DNA of 64,000 bases from Streptomyces albireticuli. Lineage in GTDB: Bacteria; Actinomycetota; Actinomycetes; Streptomycetales; Streptomycetaceae. The notes beneath the pieces were generated by a model. The model was not told the DNA's origin. It saw nothing but the letters and a program-made list of their open reading frames with translations, and ran no database searches. A program made the position numbers and the translations under genes. Position 1 is the stretch's first letter. Each line of letters starts with the position of its first letter. Below, in pieces: positions 28,376 through 36,989 of this stretch. The stretch covers positions 6,295,501-6,359,500 of the forward strand of contig NZ_CP021744.1 of the NCBI RefSeq assembly GCF_002192455.1, read 5' to 3'.

Positions 28376-30760
28376 TCAGCAGGCGCCGAGGTCCTGCCAC
28401 ACCCCCCATTCGCCGGTGGTGCCGGGCTCGTCGCCCTGGGTCCACCACCTGGCCTTCCAGGAGTGCGCCTTCCAGGAGACGGTGGCGCCGCCGTTGTAGA
28501 CGCCCGCCTTGTCCCAGGACGGGGCGGTGCAGGCGCCGCCGGTCGGGGTCGGGGTGGGGGTGCCCGTCGGCGTCCCGGTCGGGGTGGGCGTGGCGCCGCC
28601 CGGCTCGACCACGGTCGTGCCGCGCGCCAGGTCACCGGCGAGGGCGTACGTCTTCCCGCCGAAGGTGACGGTCCAGTTGGACGGCGTCGACGTCGGCAGG
28701 TAGTAGACGAAGTCGAGGTCCGCCGAGGCGCCGGGCGCGAGCGGCTGGGAGGCCGGCAGTTTCACGGAGACCCGGTTGTAGTCGCCCTTGAGGCCGCCGA
28801 TGTTGTTGCCCGCCGTGTGGTCGCTGCGGACGACCTTCAGTCCCCAGCCCGACTGGTCCTTGGCGTTGCCCGGTGCGGAATTCGCGTAGTCGAACTGGAA
28901 TTCCGCGCCGCCGGGGATGGTGCTCTTCGTCCGGTTGGTGAAGTGGATCTTCGGGTTGATGGGGTAGTTGCTGTCGCCCAGCGGGAAGCTGTTGAGGCTC
29001 ACGTCGATGTCGACGGCCTGGGCGGGGAGTTCGGTGGTGGCCCGCCGGGCGCCGTAGGCGGGGGCCGCCTTGAACGCGTCGTACATCGTGGAGGTGAGGG
29101 TGGTGCCCGGCTCGTACTGGCCCTTGGCGGCGTTGTAGCCGTAGTCGCCCGCGAGCTCCCAGACCATCGTGCCGCCGAGCCCCTTGTCGACGACGTACTG
29201 GGCCTTGGCCTTCACCGACTGCTCGTCCTCGGTGGAGAGGAACACCTTCTTCTCCGCGTTCCAGAGCCAGGGGGCCACCAGGGTGGCGTCGTACTTGCGG
29301 GCGTAGGTGCCGGTCAGCTTGGTGCCGGCCGGGAAGCCGTACTTCGTGGCGTAGTCCCCGACGACGCCCTTCTCCAGGTTCTTCGCGTGCCACATGGGGT
29401 TCGACCCGGCCGGGGACTCCTTGCCCGCGTCGTCCTTGTCGTGCCAGAGGTTGTCGATGCCGACGGCGCCGTCACCGCAGGTGGTCAGGCCCGACCCGGC
29501 CGGGCAGGTGGTGGTCTTCGCGGTGCCCCACAGGCCGTCGGTGCCGCCGGTGACGTTCTTCCAGCCGCGCGAGTAATAGGGCAGGCCGAGGTTGATCCGC
29601 CCGGGCGGCATGGCCCCGCGGAAGTAGTGGTACGACCAGTCGCCGTTGAGATAGCCGAGGCCGCCGTACTGCGCGGTGGTGTAGACGCCCCATTTGGCGA
29701 GCTCGGCGTCCTTGCCGTCGTCGTACAGCGCGGCATTGGGCCCGACGAATTCGTTCCAGGCGCCGTGCAGGTCGTACGACATCACATTGACGTAGTCCAG
29801 GTATTTCGTCGTCTGGTACGTCTCCATGCCGCGCAGCAGATAGCCGGAGGAGGGGGCGGCGACGGAGAGGAGGTAGTGCTTCCCGTCCGCCGCGCCCGCG
29901 CGGTCCAGTCTCTCGCGCAGGGTCTTCATCAGCGCCGCGTACCCCTTGTTGAGGCCGCCGCGGCGGGCGTTGGCGAGCGCCCAGTCCTTGGGGTTGCCGG
30001 CGTCCTTCATCGAGGTCGGGTACTCGTAGTCGATGTCGAGGCCGTTGAACCCGTATTTCCTGACGAACGCGACGGCGGAGTCCGCGAAGGTGTCGATGCC
30101 GGCCTGGTTCACCGAGCCGTCGGCGTTGGTCGCGGTCTTGTAGAAGCCGCCGGAGTCGACGCGCTTGCCGTTCTCGTCGATGTAGCCGCCGGTCTCGGCC
30201 CAGCCGCCCACCGAGACGAGGGTCTTCACCTGAGGGTGCTGCTTCTTGAACTTGTTCAGCAGATTGAAGTGGCCCTTGTAGGGCAGGTCCGGGTCCATCT
30301 CGGCGCCCGCGACGCCCGGCCAGGTCATGCCGGTCGCGGGGTTGTTCGCGCCGTCCGCGCCGACGGAGATCCGGTCGTCCGGCCCGACGTGCGCGAAGGC
30401 GTAGTTGAGGTGGGTGACCTTGTCCCAGGGGATGTCGGGGGCGAGGTAGGCGGGGGTGCCGTCCTTGCCGGTGCGCCAGCCCGTGAAGTAGCCGATGACG
30501 CGGCGCTGGTGGTCGGCGCCCATCTTCTCGCGGCCGGTGGCGTCGTAGACGGAACAGTAGGGGACGTCGACGCCCGGTGTGGTGTAGAGGCCGTCGGGGC
30601 GACAGGCGGTCTGGTCCTCGGCGTGCGAGGCGGTCGCGGAGAGCGTGCCGACGAGCAGCCCGGCCAGGGCGGTGCCGACGGCGGCGAGGGTGAGGCCGCG
30701 GCGCGGCCCGCGGGCGGGCCTCGCGGGCGGGTGGTCGAGGGGTCTGTTTCCGGCCAACAC
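28376..30760 (-). CDS. Secreted chitinase, GH18 with C-terminal chitin-binding module
   Basis: This 794-residue multidomain secreted enzyme hydrolyses chitin. It starts at GTG with GGAGG 9 bases upstream. A signal peptide covers residues about 1-47 (cut after SATASHA). The GH18 barrel covers about 85-560, with TLVSVGGWAE at 180-189 and the catalytic NGLDIDYEYP at 239-248 (acid Glu246; the first Asp of the usual DGxDxDxE is Asn). A beta-sandwich domain of about 130 residues follows, then a Pro/Thr linker (PTPTGTPTGTPTPTPTGG). A CBM5/12-type chitin-binding module at the end carries WKARWWTQGDEP. The promoter carries the chitinase 12-bp repeats, so chitin or GlcNAc control (DasR or the chitinase regulators) is expected. 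Confidence 0.95.
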   Translation of the reverse strand: MLAGNRPLDHPPARPARGPRRGLTLAAVGTALAGLLVGTLSATASHAEDQTACRPDGLYTTPGVDVPYCSVYDATGREKMGADHQRRVIGYFTGWRTGKDGTPAYLAPDIPWDKVTHLNYAFAHVGPDDRISVGADGANNPATGMTWPGVAGAEMDPDLPYKGHFNLLNKFKKQHPQVKTLVSVGGWAETGGYIDENGKRVDSGGFYKTATNADGSVNQAGIDTFADSAVAFVRKYGFNGLDIDYEYPTSMKDAGNPKDWALANARRGGLNKGYAALMKTLRERLDRAGAADGKHYLLSVAAPSSGYLLRGMETYQTTKYLDYVNVMSYDLHGAWNEFVGPNAALYDDGKDAELAKWGVYTTAQYGGLGYLNGDWSYHYFRGAMPPGRINLGLPYYSRGWKNVTGGTDGLWGTAKTTTCPAGSGLTTCGDGAVGIDNLWHDKDDAGKESPAGSNPMWHAKNLEKGVVGDYATKYGFPAGTKLTGTYARKYDATLVAPWLWNAEKKVFLSTEDEQSVKAKAQYVVDKGLGGTMVWELAGDYGYNAAKGQYEPGTTLTSTMYDAFKAAPAYGARRATTELPAQAVDIDVSLNSFPLGDSNYPINPKIHFTNRTKSTIPGGAEFQFDYANSAPGNAKDQSGWGLKVVRSDHTAGNNIGGLKGDYNRVSVKLPASQPLAPGASADLDFVYYLPTSTPSNWTVTFGGKTYALAGDLARGTTVVEPGGATPTPTGTPTGTPTPTPTGGACTAPSWDKAGVYNGGATVSWKAHSWKARWWTQGDEPGTTGEWGVWQDLGAC

Positions 30761-30871
30761 GATCGGGTTCCTCCAGGTGGGGGGTCGGTCGAGCGATGCG
30801 GGGGGTGCGTGCGTCGTGCCATGGCCCGGGTTCGCGCGTACCGCGGGCCGTACTCCTCGGAGGTGTGGCAG

Positions 30872-30913
30872 AGGTTAAGAGGACTAGACCAGTGCGTCAA
30901 TAGGTATGGACCA
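30872..30913 (-). promoter_or_regulatory. Chitinase promoter with two 12-bp direct repeats / DasR-like site
   Basis: Read on the - strand: TGGTCCATACCT, 10 bases, then TGGTCTAGTCCT, the classical Streptomyces chitinase direct repeat (consensus near TGGTCCAGACCT). A -35 box TTGACG sits between them (30895-30900). Seventeen bases later a -10-like TAACCT follows (30872-30877). The second repeat, extended to ACTGGTCTAGTCCTCT (30878-30893), matches the DasR site ACTGGTCTAGACCACT at 14 of 16 positions. Binding would block the promoter. Confidence 0.8.
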
Positions 30914-31191
30914 AAGTTCGAGTCGCGGTTTTCGGACAGGGCGCCTCCGGTCGTACCGCGCGGCCCGCACGCCCCCGCCCCCCGCGCGGCACCGGCTCGG
31001 CGGACCCTCCGATTCCGCCGGGCGGCTCCTCCCGGACCCCGGGTTCCGGCCGCCGTACTCCGTCACATCACCGTGGACACCGCGCCGCCCCTCGGCGTAC
31101 GCTCGGAGGCGCCTTACCGGTAACGTCCCGGCAGTTTCAAGGAACGTGCAGGTCAGGCGCCATGTAGCATGAACTGAGATCCATTTACGCA
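30914..31191. other. Divergent chitinase/rib intergenic region
   Basis: GC-rich, no gene. It should contain the start of the rib leader transcript; an AT-richer patch (about 31130-31190: GTTTCAAGGA, CATGTAGCATGAACTGAG) just before the riboswitch is the best place for the rib promoter. I could not fix the -10/-35 boxes. Confidence 0.4.
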
Positions 31192-31318
31192 GCGCACTCC
31201 GGGGTCGGTGAAAGTCCGAACCGGCGGTTACAGTCCGCGACCCGTCCGCAGCCAGCGGCCGGTTGACCAGGTGAAATTCCTGGACCGACGGTTAAAGTCC
31301 GGATGGGAGGCAGTGCGC
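31192..31318 (+). ncRNA. FMN riboswitch (RFN element)
   Basis: All hallmarks of the RFN element are present: closing helix P1 GCGCACT / AGTGCGC, GGGGTCGGTGAAAGTCCGAACC, GCGGTTACAGTCCGCGACCC, the variable arm GCAGCCAGCGGCC, TGACCAGGTGAAATTCCTGG and ACCGACGGTTAAAGTCCGGATGGGAG. It binds FMN and shuts off the rib operon. The 170 bases to ribD (31319-31488) contain GGTGGC/GCCACC and CCCCGTGAGGGG pairings that may be the expression platform. Whether control is at termination or translation is not clear. Confidence 0.95.
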
Positions 31319-31488
31319 GGCGGGTATGCGACGGCACACCGTTCCACAGGTGGCGGCCGCCCCGTGAGGGGTGAGTTCCCTCCTCGGCCGTTCCGGGCCA
31401 CCGGTGTCCTCGTCGTCGGCGTACCCGTCTCTTCGTCGTCCCGTGACGACAGCCCCGGAGTCCGTGCCCGAAGAGGCAGGAGGACCCG

Positions 31489-32619
31489 GTGGCCACCCAA
31501 GAGGGCACCGTCGAAGCAGAAGCGATGCGGCGTGCGATCGCGCTCGCCGCTCGTGCCCTCGGCTCCACCAGCCCCAACCCCGTCGTGGGCTGCGTCCTGC
31601 TCGACGCGCAGGGCCGCCCGGCGGGCGAGGGCTGGCACCACCGCGCCGGCACGCCGCACGCCGAGGTGAACGCCCTGCGTGCCGCGGCCGACGCCGGCCA
31701 CGACCTCCGCGGTGGCACCGCCGTCGTCACCCTCGAACCCTGCAACCACACCGGTCGTACGGGCCCCTGCGCCCAGGCCCTCATCGCCGCCGGCGTCGGC
31801 CGGGTCGTCTACGCCGTCGCCGACCCCACCCCCGACGCCACCGGCGGCGCCGCCACCCTGGCCGCCGCCGGGGTGGACGTCGAGGGCGGGCTGCTCGCCG
31901 AGGAGGCCGCGGCCGGCAACGCCGCCTGGCTCACCTCGGCCGCCCTCGGCCGCCCCTTCGTGCTGTGGAAGTACGCCGCCACCCTCGACGGGCGCAGCGC
32001 CGCCGCCGACGGCACCAGCCGCTGGATCACCTCCGCCGAGTCCCGCGCCGACGTCCACCGGCTGCGCGCCGAGGCCGACGCCGTCGTCGTCGGCTCCGGC
32101 ACCCTGCGCGCCGACGACCCGCACCTGGCCGTGCGCGGCCCCCTCCTCGAAGCGGGGACCGTCACCCAGCCGCTGCGCGTCGTCGTCGACACCCACGCCT
32201 CGGTCCGGCCCGGCGCCCGGGTCCTCGACGACGCGGCGCCCACCCTGATCGCCGTCGGCGAGCACGCCGACACCGCCCACCTGACCGGCGCCGACGTCGT
32301 CCGGCTGCCCCAGGACGGGACCGGCCTGGACATCACCGCCCTGCTCGCCGAGCTCCACGGGCGCGGGGTCCGCTCCGTCCTGCTGGAGGGCGGCCCCACC
32401 CTCGCCGGCGCGTTCGTCGCGGCCGGCGCCGTCGACCGCGTCGTCGGCTACCTCGCCCCCGCCCTGCTCGGCGCGGGGCCCACGGCCCTCGGCGATGCCG
32501 GTGTCGCCACCATCGCGCGGGCCCCGCGCCTGGCCGTCACGGACGTCACCCGGCTCGGCCCCGACCTGCGGATCACCGCGGTCCCCACCGACTCCACCAC
32601 CGCTCCTGAGGAGAACTGA
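31489..32619 (+). CDS. ribD: Bifunctional riboflavin deaminase/reductase
   Basis: This 376-residue enzyme performs the second and third steps of riboflavin synthesis: deamination of the pyrimidine product of GTP cyclohydrolase II, then NADPH reduction of the ribosyl side chain. The deaminase domain (1-150) has the zinc motif TPHAEVNAL and PCNHTGRTGPC, and SPNPVVGCVL near residue 25. The reductase domain (about 155-370) shows KYAATLDGRSAAADGTSRWI and VVGSGTLRADDP, with VLLEGGPTLAGAF later. GTG start after AGGAGGA. First gene after the FMN riboswitch; only 2 bases separate it from ribE. Confidence 0.96.
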   Translation: MATQEGTVEAEAMRRAIALAARALGSTSPNPVVGCVLLDAQGRPAGEGWHHRAGTPHAEVNALRAAADAGHDLRGGTAVVTLEPCNHTGRTGPCAQALIAAGVGRVVYAVADPTPDATGGAATLAAAGVDVEGGLLAEEAAAGNAAWLTSAALGRPFVLWKYAATLDGRSAAADGTSRWITSAESRADVHRLRAEADAVVVGSGTLRADDPHLAVRGPLLEAGTVTQPLRVVVDTHASVRPGARVLDDAAPTLIAVGEHADTAHLTGADVVRLPQDGTGLDITALLAELHGRGVRSVLLEGGPTLAGAFVAAGAVDRVVGYLAPALLGAGPTALGDAGVATIARAPRLAVTDVTRLGPDLRITAVPTDSTTAPEEN

Positions 32620-32621
32620 AC

Positions 32622-33242
32622 GTGTTCACCGGAATCGTCGAAGAACTGGGCGAGGTCGTCGCCGTCGACAACCGTGGCGACTCCTCGCTGTTCCGGCTCC
32701 GCGGCCCGCTCGTCACCGAGGGCGCCAAGCACGGCGACTCCATCGCCGTCAACGGCGTCTGCCTGACGGTCGTCGAGACCGCGGACGGCGAGTTCACGGC
32801 GGACGTGATGGCCGAGTCCCTCAAGCGCTCCAGCCTCGGGGCCCTCGTCCCCGGCTCCCGCGTCAACCTCGAACGCCCCATGGCGCTCGGCGGACGCCTC
32901 GGCGGCCACCTCGTCCAGGGCCACGTCGACGGCACCGGCACCATCCTGGAGCGGGTGCCCGGCGAGCACTGGGAGATCGTGAAGATCGCCCTCCCCGCCG
33001 GACTGCGCCGCTACGTCGTGGACAAGGGCTCCATCACCGTCGACGGCATCAGCCTGACCGTCGTCGAGGCCGGCCAGGACTTCTTCACCGTCAGCCTCAT
33101 CCCCACCACGCTCCAGCTGACCACCCTCGGGGTGAAGCGGGCCGGCGACCCGGTCAACCTAGAGGTCGACGTCCTCGCCAAGTACGTCGAGCGGCTGCTC
33201 GCCGACGGCGCCGTCCGGGGCACCGGGGAGCCGGTCGCATGA
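32622..33242 (+). CDS. ribE: Riboflavin synthase alpha chain
   Basis: It dismutates two 6,7-dimethyl-8-ribityllumazine molecules to riboflavin. The 206-residue protein has the duplicated lumazine-binding fold: repeat 1 with MFTGIVEELGEV, AVNGVCLTVVE and ADVMAESLKRSSLG; repeat 2 from about residue 98 with GHLVQGHVDGTG, TVDGISLTVVEAG and VSLIPTTLQLTTLG. The GTG start has GAGGAG upstream inside ribD. Its stop overlaps the ribM start (ATGA). Confidence 0.96.
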   Translation: MFTGIVEELGEVVAVDNRGDSSLFRLRGPLVTEGAKHGDSIAVNGVCLTVVETADGEFTADVMAESLKRSSLGALVPGSRVNLERPMALGGRLGGHLVQGHVDGTGTILERVPGEHWEIVKIALPAGLRRYVVDKGSITVDGISLTVVEAGQDFFTVSLIPTTLQLTTLGVKRAGDPVNLEVDVLAKYVERLLADGAVRGTGEPVA

Positions 33243-33895
33243 GCGCCCTGACCTGGCTCAACGGTGAGGCGTTCGCCGCCTTCGGGCAGCACGTCATCTG
33301 GTCCGACATGATCGGAAACAGCATCGGCCTGGCCGCCCTGGCCCTCGGCTGGCGGCGCTCCATATGGACCTGGCCCGCGCAGTTCCTCTCCGGCCTGATC
33401 CTCGTCGCCGCCTACGCCTCCGCGCACCTCAGCGGCGGCATCGGCAAGCAGCTCCTGGTCATCGGCGTCTCGCTGTGGGGCTGGCGGCAGTGGCACCGCG
33501 GCCGGCGCGAGGCGCAGGACGGCTCGATCGCCGTCCGCTTCGCCACCTGGCGCGAGCGCCTCACCCTGCTCGCGGGCACCGCCCTCGGCACCCTCGCCGT
33601 CGGCGCCCTGTTCACCGCCGTGCCGGAGCTGTCCTGGAACCCCTGGCCGGACGCCTACATCTTCGTCGGCACCCTCGCCGCGATGGTCGCCCAGGCGCGC
33701 GGCCTCGTCGAGTTCTGGTTCGCCTGGCTGCTCGTGGACGTCGTCGGCGTCCCCCTCGCCTTCAGCAGCGGCCTGGCCTTCTCCGGCCTCGTCTACGTCA
33801 TCTATCTCGCCCTCGTCCTGTGGGGCCTGCGCGACTGGTGGCTGCGTTCCCGTACGGGCGCGCGGCAGCCGGCACTGGAAGGAGCAGCGGCATGA
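33239..33895 (+). CDS. ribM: PnuC-type riboflavin transporter
   Basis: This 218-residue PnuC-family membrane protein has about seven transmembrane helices. It shows the family's aromatic/tryptophan features (SLWGWRQWHRGRR, ELSWNPWPDAYIFVG, then FWFAWLLVDVVGVPLAF). PnuC proteins classically carry nicotinamide riboside. Members inside actinobacterial rib operons (RibM of Streptomyces davaonensis and Corynebacterium) are riboflavin facilitators, and this gene's place between ribE and ribBA under the FMN riboswitch fits that. Both ends overlap neighbours by ATGA, so expression is tightly coupled. The start is fixed by that overlap. Confidence 0.9.
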   Translation: MSALTWLNGEAFAAFGQHVIWSDMIGNSIGLAALALGWRRSIWTWPAQFLSGLILVAAYASAHLSGGIGKQLLVIGVSLWGWRQWHRGRREAQDGSIAVRFATWRERLTLLAGTALGTLAVGALFTAVPELSWNPWPDAYIFVGTLAAMVAQARGLVEFWFAWLLVDVVGVPLAFSSGLAFSGLVYVIYLALVLWGLRDWWLRSRTGARQPALEGAAA

Positions 33896-35172
33896 CCGCC
33901 CTGCCGACCTGGTACGACACCGACGACCTGACCCTCGACCCGGTCGAGCGCGCCGTCGCCGACATCGCGGCCGGCCGGCCCGTCGTCGTCGTGGACGACG
34001 AGGACCGGGAGAACGAGGGCGACCTCGTCGTCGCCGCCGAGAAGGTCACCACCGAGATCGTGGCCTTCATGATGAGCGAGTGCCGCGGCCTGATCTGCGT
34101 GCCGCTGGAGGAGCCGGACATCACCCGGCTCGACCTGCCGCAGATGGTCGAGCACAACACCGAGTCGATGCGCACCGCCTTCACCGTCTCGGTCGACGCC
34201 ACCCGCGCCCACGGCACCGGCACCGGCATCTCCGCCGCCGACCGGGCCACCACCATCCGGCTGCTCGCCGACCCGGCCACGGCCCCCGGCGACTTCGTCC
34301 GCCCCGGCCACGTCTTCCCGCTGCGCGCCAAGCCCGGCGGGGTGCTCGTCCGCGACGGCCACACCGAGGCCGGCGTGGACCTCGCCCGGCTCGCCGGGCT
34401 GCGGCCCGCCGCCGCGATCGTGGAGATCGCGGGCGAGGACGGCACCATGCTGCGGCTGCCCGAGCTGATCCCCTTCGCCCGGAAGCACGGCCTGTCGATC
34501 ATCTCCATCGAGGACCTGATCGCCTACCGCCGTTCGGCCGAGCCCACCGTCCGCCGCGAGGCCGTCACCCGGCTGCCCACCGCCTTCGGCGACTTCCGCG
34601 CGCACGGCTACCGCTCGACGGTGGACGGCGTGGAGCACATCGCGCTGGTGGCCGGCGAGCTCGGCGACGGCGAGGACGTCCTGGTGCGCGTCCACTCCGA
34701 GTGCCTGACCGGCGACGTCTTCGGCTCCCAGCGCTGCGACTGCGGCCCGCAGCTGCACGCCTCCCTGGAGCGGATCACCGCCGAGGGCCGCGGCGTCGTC
34801 CTCTACCTCCGGGGCCACGAGGGGCGCGGCATCGGCCTGCTGCCCAAGCTGCGCGCCTACGAGCTCCAGGAGGAGGGCCGCGACACGCTGGACGCCAACC
34901 TCGAACTCGGCCTCCCCGCGGACGGCCGCGACTACGCGGCGGGCGCCCAGATCCTCGCCGACCTCGGCGTCCGCTCGCTGCGGCTGATGACCAACAACCC
35001 CGACAAGACCGCCGCCCTCACCCGGCACGGGCTCAAGGTCACCGGCCGGGAGCCGATGCCCGTGAAGGCGGGCGAGCACAACCTCCGCTATCTGCGCACC
35101 AAGCGCGACCGGATGGGCCACGACCTGCCCTGGCTCGACGCCGACCCGGTGTCCCCCTGCGCCAACCAGTGA
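33892..35172 (+). CDS. ribBA: Bifunctional DHBP synthase / GTP cyclohydrolase II
   Basis: The 426-residue protein makes both riboflavin precursors. The N-terminal RibB domain (about 15-215) forms 3,4-dihydroxy-2-butanone 4-phosphate from ribulose 5-phosphate and shows DDEDRENEGDLVVAAE, PLRAKPGGVLVRDGHTEAGV and LIPFARKHGL. The C-terminal RibA domain opens GTP and shows VHSECLTGDVFGSQRCDCGP (zinc cysteines). YLRGHEGRGIGLLPKLRAY and LMTNNPDK follow. All key residues of both domains appear present. The start is fixed by the ATGA overlap with ribM. It feeds ribD (pyrimidine branch) and ribH (DHBP branch). Confidence 0.96.
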   Translation: MTALPTWYDTDDLTLDPVERAVADIAAGRPVVVVDDEDRENEGDLVVAAEKVTTEIVAFMMSECRGLICVPLEEPDITRLDLPQMVEHNTESMRTAFTVSVDATRAHGTGTGISAADRATTIRLLADPATAPGDFVRPGHVFPLRAKPGGVLVRDGHTEAGVDLARLAGLRPAAAIVEIAGEDGTMLRLPELIPFARKHGLSIISIEDLIAYRRSAEPTVRREAVTRLPTAFGDFRAHGYRSTVDGVEHIALVAGELGDGEDVLVRVHSECLTGDVFGSQRCDCGPQLHASLERITAEGRGVVLYLRGHEGRGIGLLPKLRAYELQEEGRDTLDANLELGLPADGRDYAAGAQILADLGVRSLRLMTNNPDKTAALTRHGLKVTGREPMPVKAGEHNLRYLRTKRDRMGHDLPWLDADPVSPCANQ

Positions 35173-35223
35173 CCCGTCCCTGACCACCCCAGAACCCCCC
35201 CAGACGAATCACCGAGGAGAAAC

Positions 35224-35709
35224 GTGAGCGGCAAGGGCGCCCCCGAGCTGAGTGTGCGGAACTGTCAGGACCTGCGTGTGGCCGTGATCGCCGCGCAGTG
35301 GCACGAGAAGGTGATGGACGGCCTCGTCGACGGCGCCCTGCGGGCCCTGCACGACCTCGGCATCGACGAGCCGACCCTGCTCCGCGTCCCCGGCAGCTGG
35401 GAGCTGCCGGTCGTGGCCAAGGTCCTGGCCGGCCGGGGCTACGACGCGATCGTCGCCCTCGGCGTCGTCATCCGCGGCGGCACCCCGCACTTCGAGTACG
35501 TGTGCCAGGGCGTGACCCAGGGCCTCGCCCAGGTCTCCGCCGACACCGGCGTCCCCGTCGGCTTCGGCGTCCTGACGTGCGACACCGAGGAGCAGGCCCT
35601 GGACCGCGCCGGGCTGGAGGGTTCCCACGAGGACAAGGGCCACGAGGCGGTCACCGCCGCCGTCGCCACGGCCGTCATCCTGCGCTCCGTGTCGGAGCCC
35701 TGGCACTGA
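35224..35709 (+). CDS. ribH: 6,7-dimethyl-8-ribityllumazine synthase
   Basis: It condenses DHBP with the pyrimidine diamine to form lumazine, and assembles into pentamers or icosahedra. The 161-residue protein shows AVIAAQWHEKVMDGL (substrate aromatic), RVPGSWELPVVAK, and GVVIRGGTPHFEYVCQ with the catalytic His. GVLTCDTEEQALDRAG follows. GTG start after ACCGAGGAGAAAC. Last gene of the rib operon; hisE starts 33 bases downstream. Confidence 0.96.
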   Translation: MSGKGAPELSVRNCQDLRVAVIAAQWHEKVMDGLVDGALRALHDLGIDEPTLLRVPGSWELPVVAKVLAGRGYDAIVALGVVIRGGTPHFEYVCQGVTQGLAQVSADTGVPVGFGVLTCDTEEQALDRAGLEGSHEDKGHEAVTAAVATAVILRSVSEPWH

Positions 35710-35742
35710 CCCGCGGGCCGGACCCCGTAGGGTAGGACCACC

Positions 35743-36015
35743 ATGTCCAAGAAGACGTTCGAGGAGCTGTTCACCGAGCTCCAGCAGAAGGCCGCCTCCG
35801 GCGACCCCGCCACCTCCCGCACCGCCGAGCTGGTGGACAAGGGGGTGCATGCCATCGGCAAGAAGGTGGTCGAGGAGGCCGCCGAGGTGTGGATGGCCGC
35901 CGAGTACGAGGGCGCCGACGCCACCGCCGAGGAGATCTCCCAGCTCCTCTACCACGTTCAGGTGATGATGGTCGCCCGGGGTATCTCCCTCGACGACGTA
36001 TACGCTCATCTGTAG
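35743..36015 (+). CDS. hisE: Phosphoribosyl-ATP pyrophosphatase
   Basis: It hydrolyses phosphoribosyl-ATP to phosphoribosyl-AMP, the second step of histidine synthesis. This stand-alone 90-residue form has the MazG-like metal site KKVVEEAAEVWMAA followed by EEISQLLYHVQVMMVARG. The length is typical of actinobacterial HisE. It lies between ribH and hisG, an order usual in Streptomyces, and could be partly read from the rib transcript. Confidence 0.95.
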   Translation: MSKKTFEELFTELQQKAASGDPATSRTAELVDKGVHAIGKKVVEEAAEVWMAAEYEGADATAEEISQLLYHVQVMMVARGISLDDVYAHL

Positions 36016-36118
36016 CCCGTAGGGCGATTCGCACCCCGCGAAACGCCCCACGGACCGCATCTGACGCACCCGCATCACAGACAAACACGCATCACACATA
36101 AAGGAAGAAGCAAACCTC

Positions 36119-36967
36119 ATGCTGCGCATCGCCGTTCCCAACAAGGGTTCTCTCTCCGAGCCTGCGTCGGCGATGCTCCATGAGGCCGGCTACCGCCAGC
36201 GCAAGGACCGCAGGGAACTGGTCCTCGTCGACTCGGCGAACGACGTGGAGTTCTTCTTCCTGCGCCCGCGCGACATCGCGGTGTACGTCGGCTCCGGCAA
36301 GCTCGACATCGGCATCACCGGCCGCGACCTGCTGCTGGACTCCGGCTCCCAGGCCGAGGAGATCATGCAGCTCGGCTTCGCCGGGTCGACCTTCCGCTAC
36401 GCCACCCGGCCGGGCACCGCGAAGGACGTCGGCGACTTCGGCGGCATGACCATCGCCACCTCCTTCTCCGGCCTGGTCACCAAGCACCTCGCCGACCACG
36501 GCGTCGACGCCTCCGTCGTGCACCTCGACGGCGCCGTCGAGACGGCCATCCAGCTCGGCGTGGCCGAGATCATCGCGGATGTCGTCGAGACCGGCACCAC
36601 CCTGCGCAACGCCGGCCTGGAGATCATCGGCGAGCCCATCCTGGAGTCCGAGGCCGTCGTCATCCGCCGCGCCGGCGCGCCCCTCGACGACCCCAAGGTC
36701 CAGCAGTTCCTCCGCCGGATGCAGGGCGTCCTCGTCGCCCGGCGTTACGTGATGATGGACTACGACATCCGGGTCGAGCACGTCGAGCGCGCCGTCTCCC
36801 TCACCCCCGGCCTGGAGTCGCCCACCGTCTCCCCGCTGCACCACGAGGGCTGGGTCGCCGTCCGCTCGATGGTCCCCGCCCAGGACGCCCAGCGGATCAT
36901 GGACGAGCTGTACGAGCTGGGCGCGCGCGCCATCCTCACCACCGGCATCCACGCCTGCCGCCTCTGA
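36119..36967 (+). CDS. hisG: ATP phosphoribosyltransferase, long form
   Basis: It joins ATP and PRPP, the first and feedback-regulated step of histidine synthesis. The 282-residue length and the C-terminal domain after about residue 210 (LTPGLESPTVSPLHHEGWVA) mark the long, HisZ-independent form with the ACT-like histidine-binding domain. Motifs include LRIAVPNKGSLSE, PRDIAVYVGSGKLDIGITGR, and the PRPP loop EIIADVVETGTTLRNAGLE. ATG start after AAAGGAAGAAG. It closes the his pair. Confidence 0.96.
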   Translation: MLRIAVPNKGSLSEPASAMLHEAGYRQRKDRRELVLVDSANDVEFFFLRPRDIAVYVGSGKLDIGITGRDLLLDSGSQAEEIMQLGFAGSTFRYATRPGTAKDVGDFGGMTIATSFSGLVTKHLADHGVDASVVHLDGAVETAIQLGVAEIIADVVETGTTLRNAGLEIIGEPILESEAVVIRRAGAPLDDPKVQQFLRRMQGVLVARRYVMMDYDIRVEHVERAVSLTPGLESPTVSPLHHEGWVAVRSMVPAQDAQRIMDELYELGARAILTTGIHACRL

Positions 36968-36989
36968 CGGCCCGAAGGAAACGTACGAC

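Noticed and set aside
28121..31123. 1,000-codon frame on the + strand
   Set aside because: Antisense to the chitinase, whose GH18 motifs and promoter are convincing; Val/Gly-rich without domains.
33364..35172. 602-codon version of RibBA starting in ribM
   Set aside because: The first 176 codons are a shadow of ribM; conservation begins at ATG 33892, which overlaps the ribM stop.
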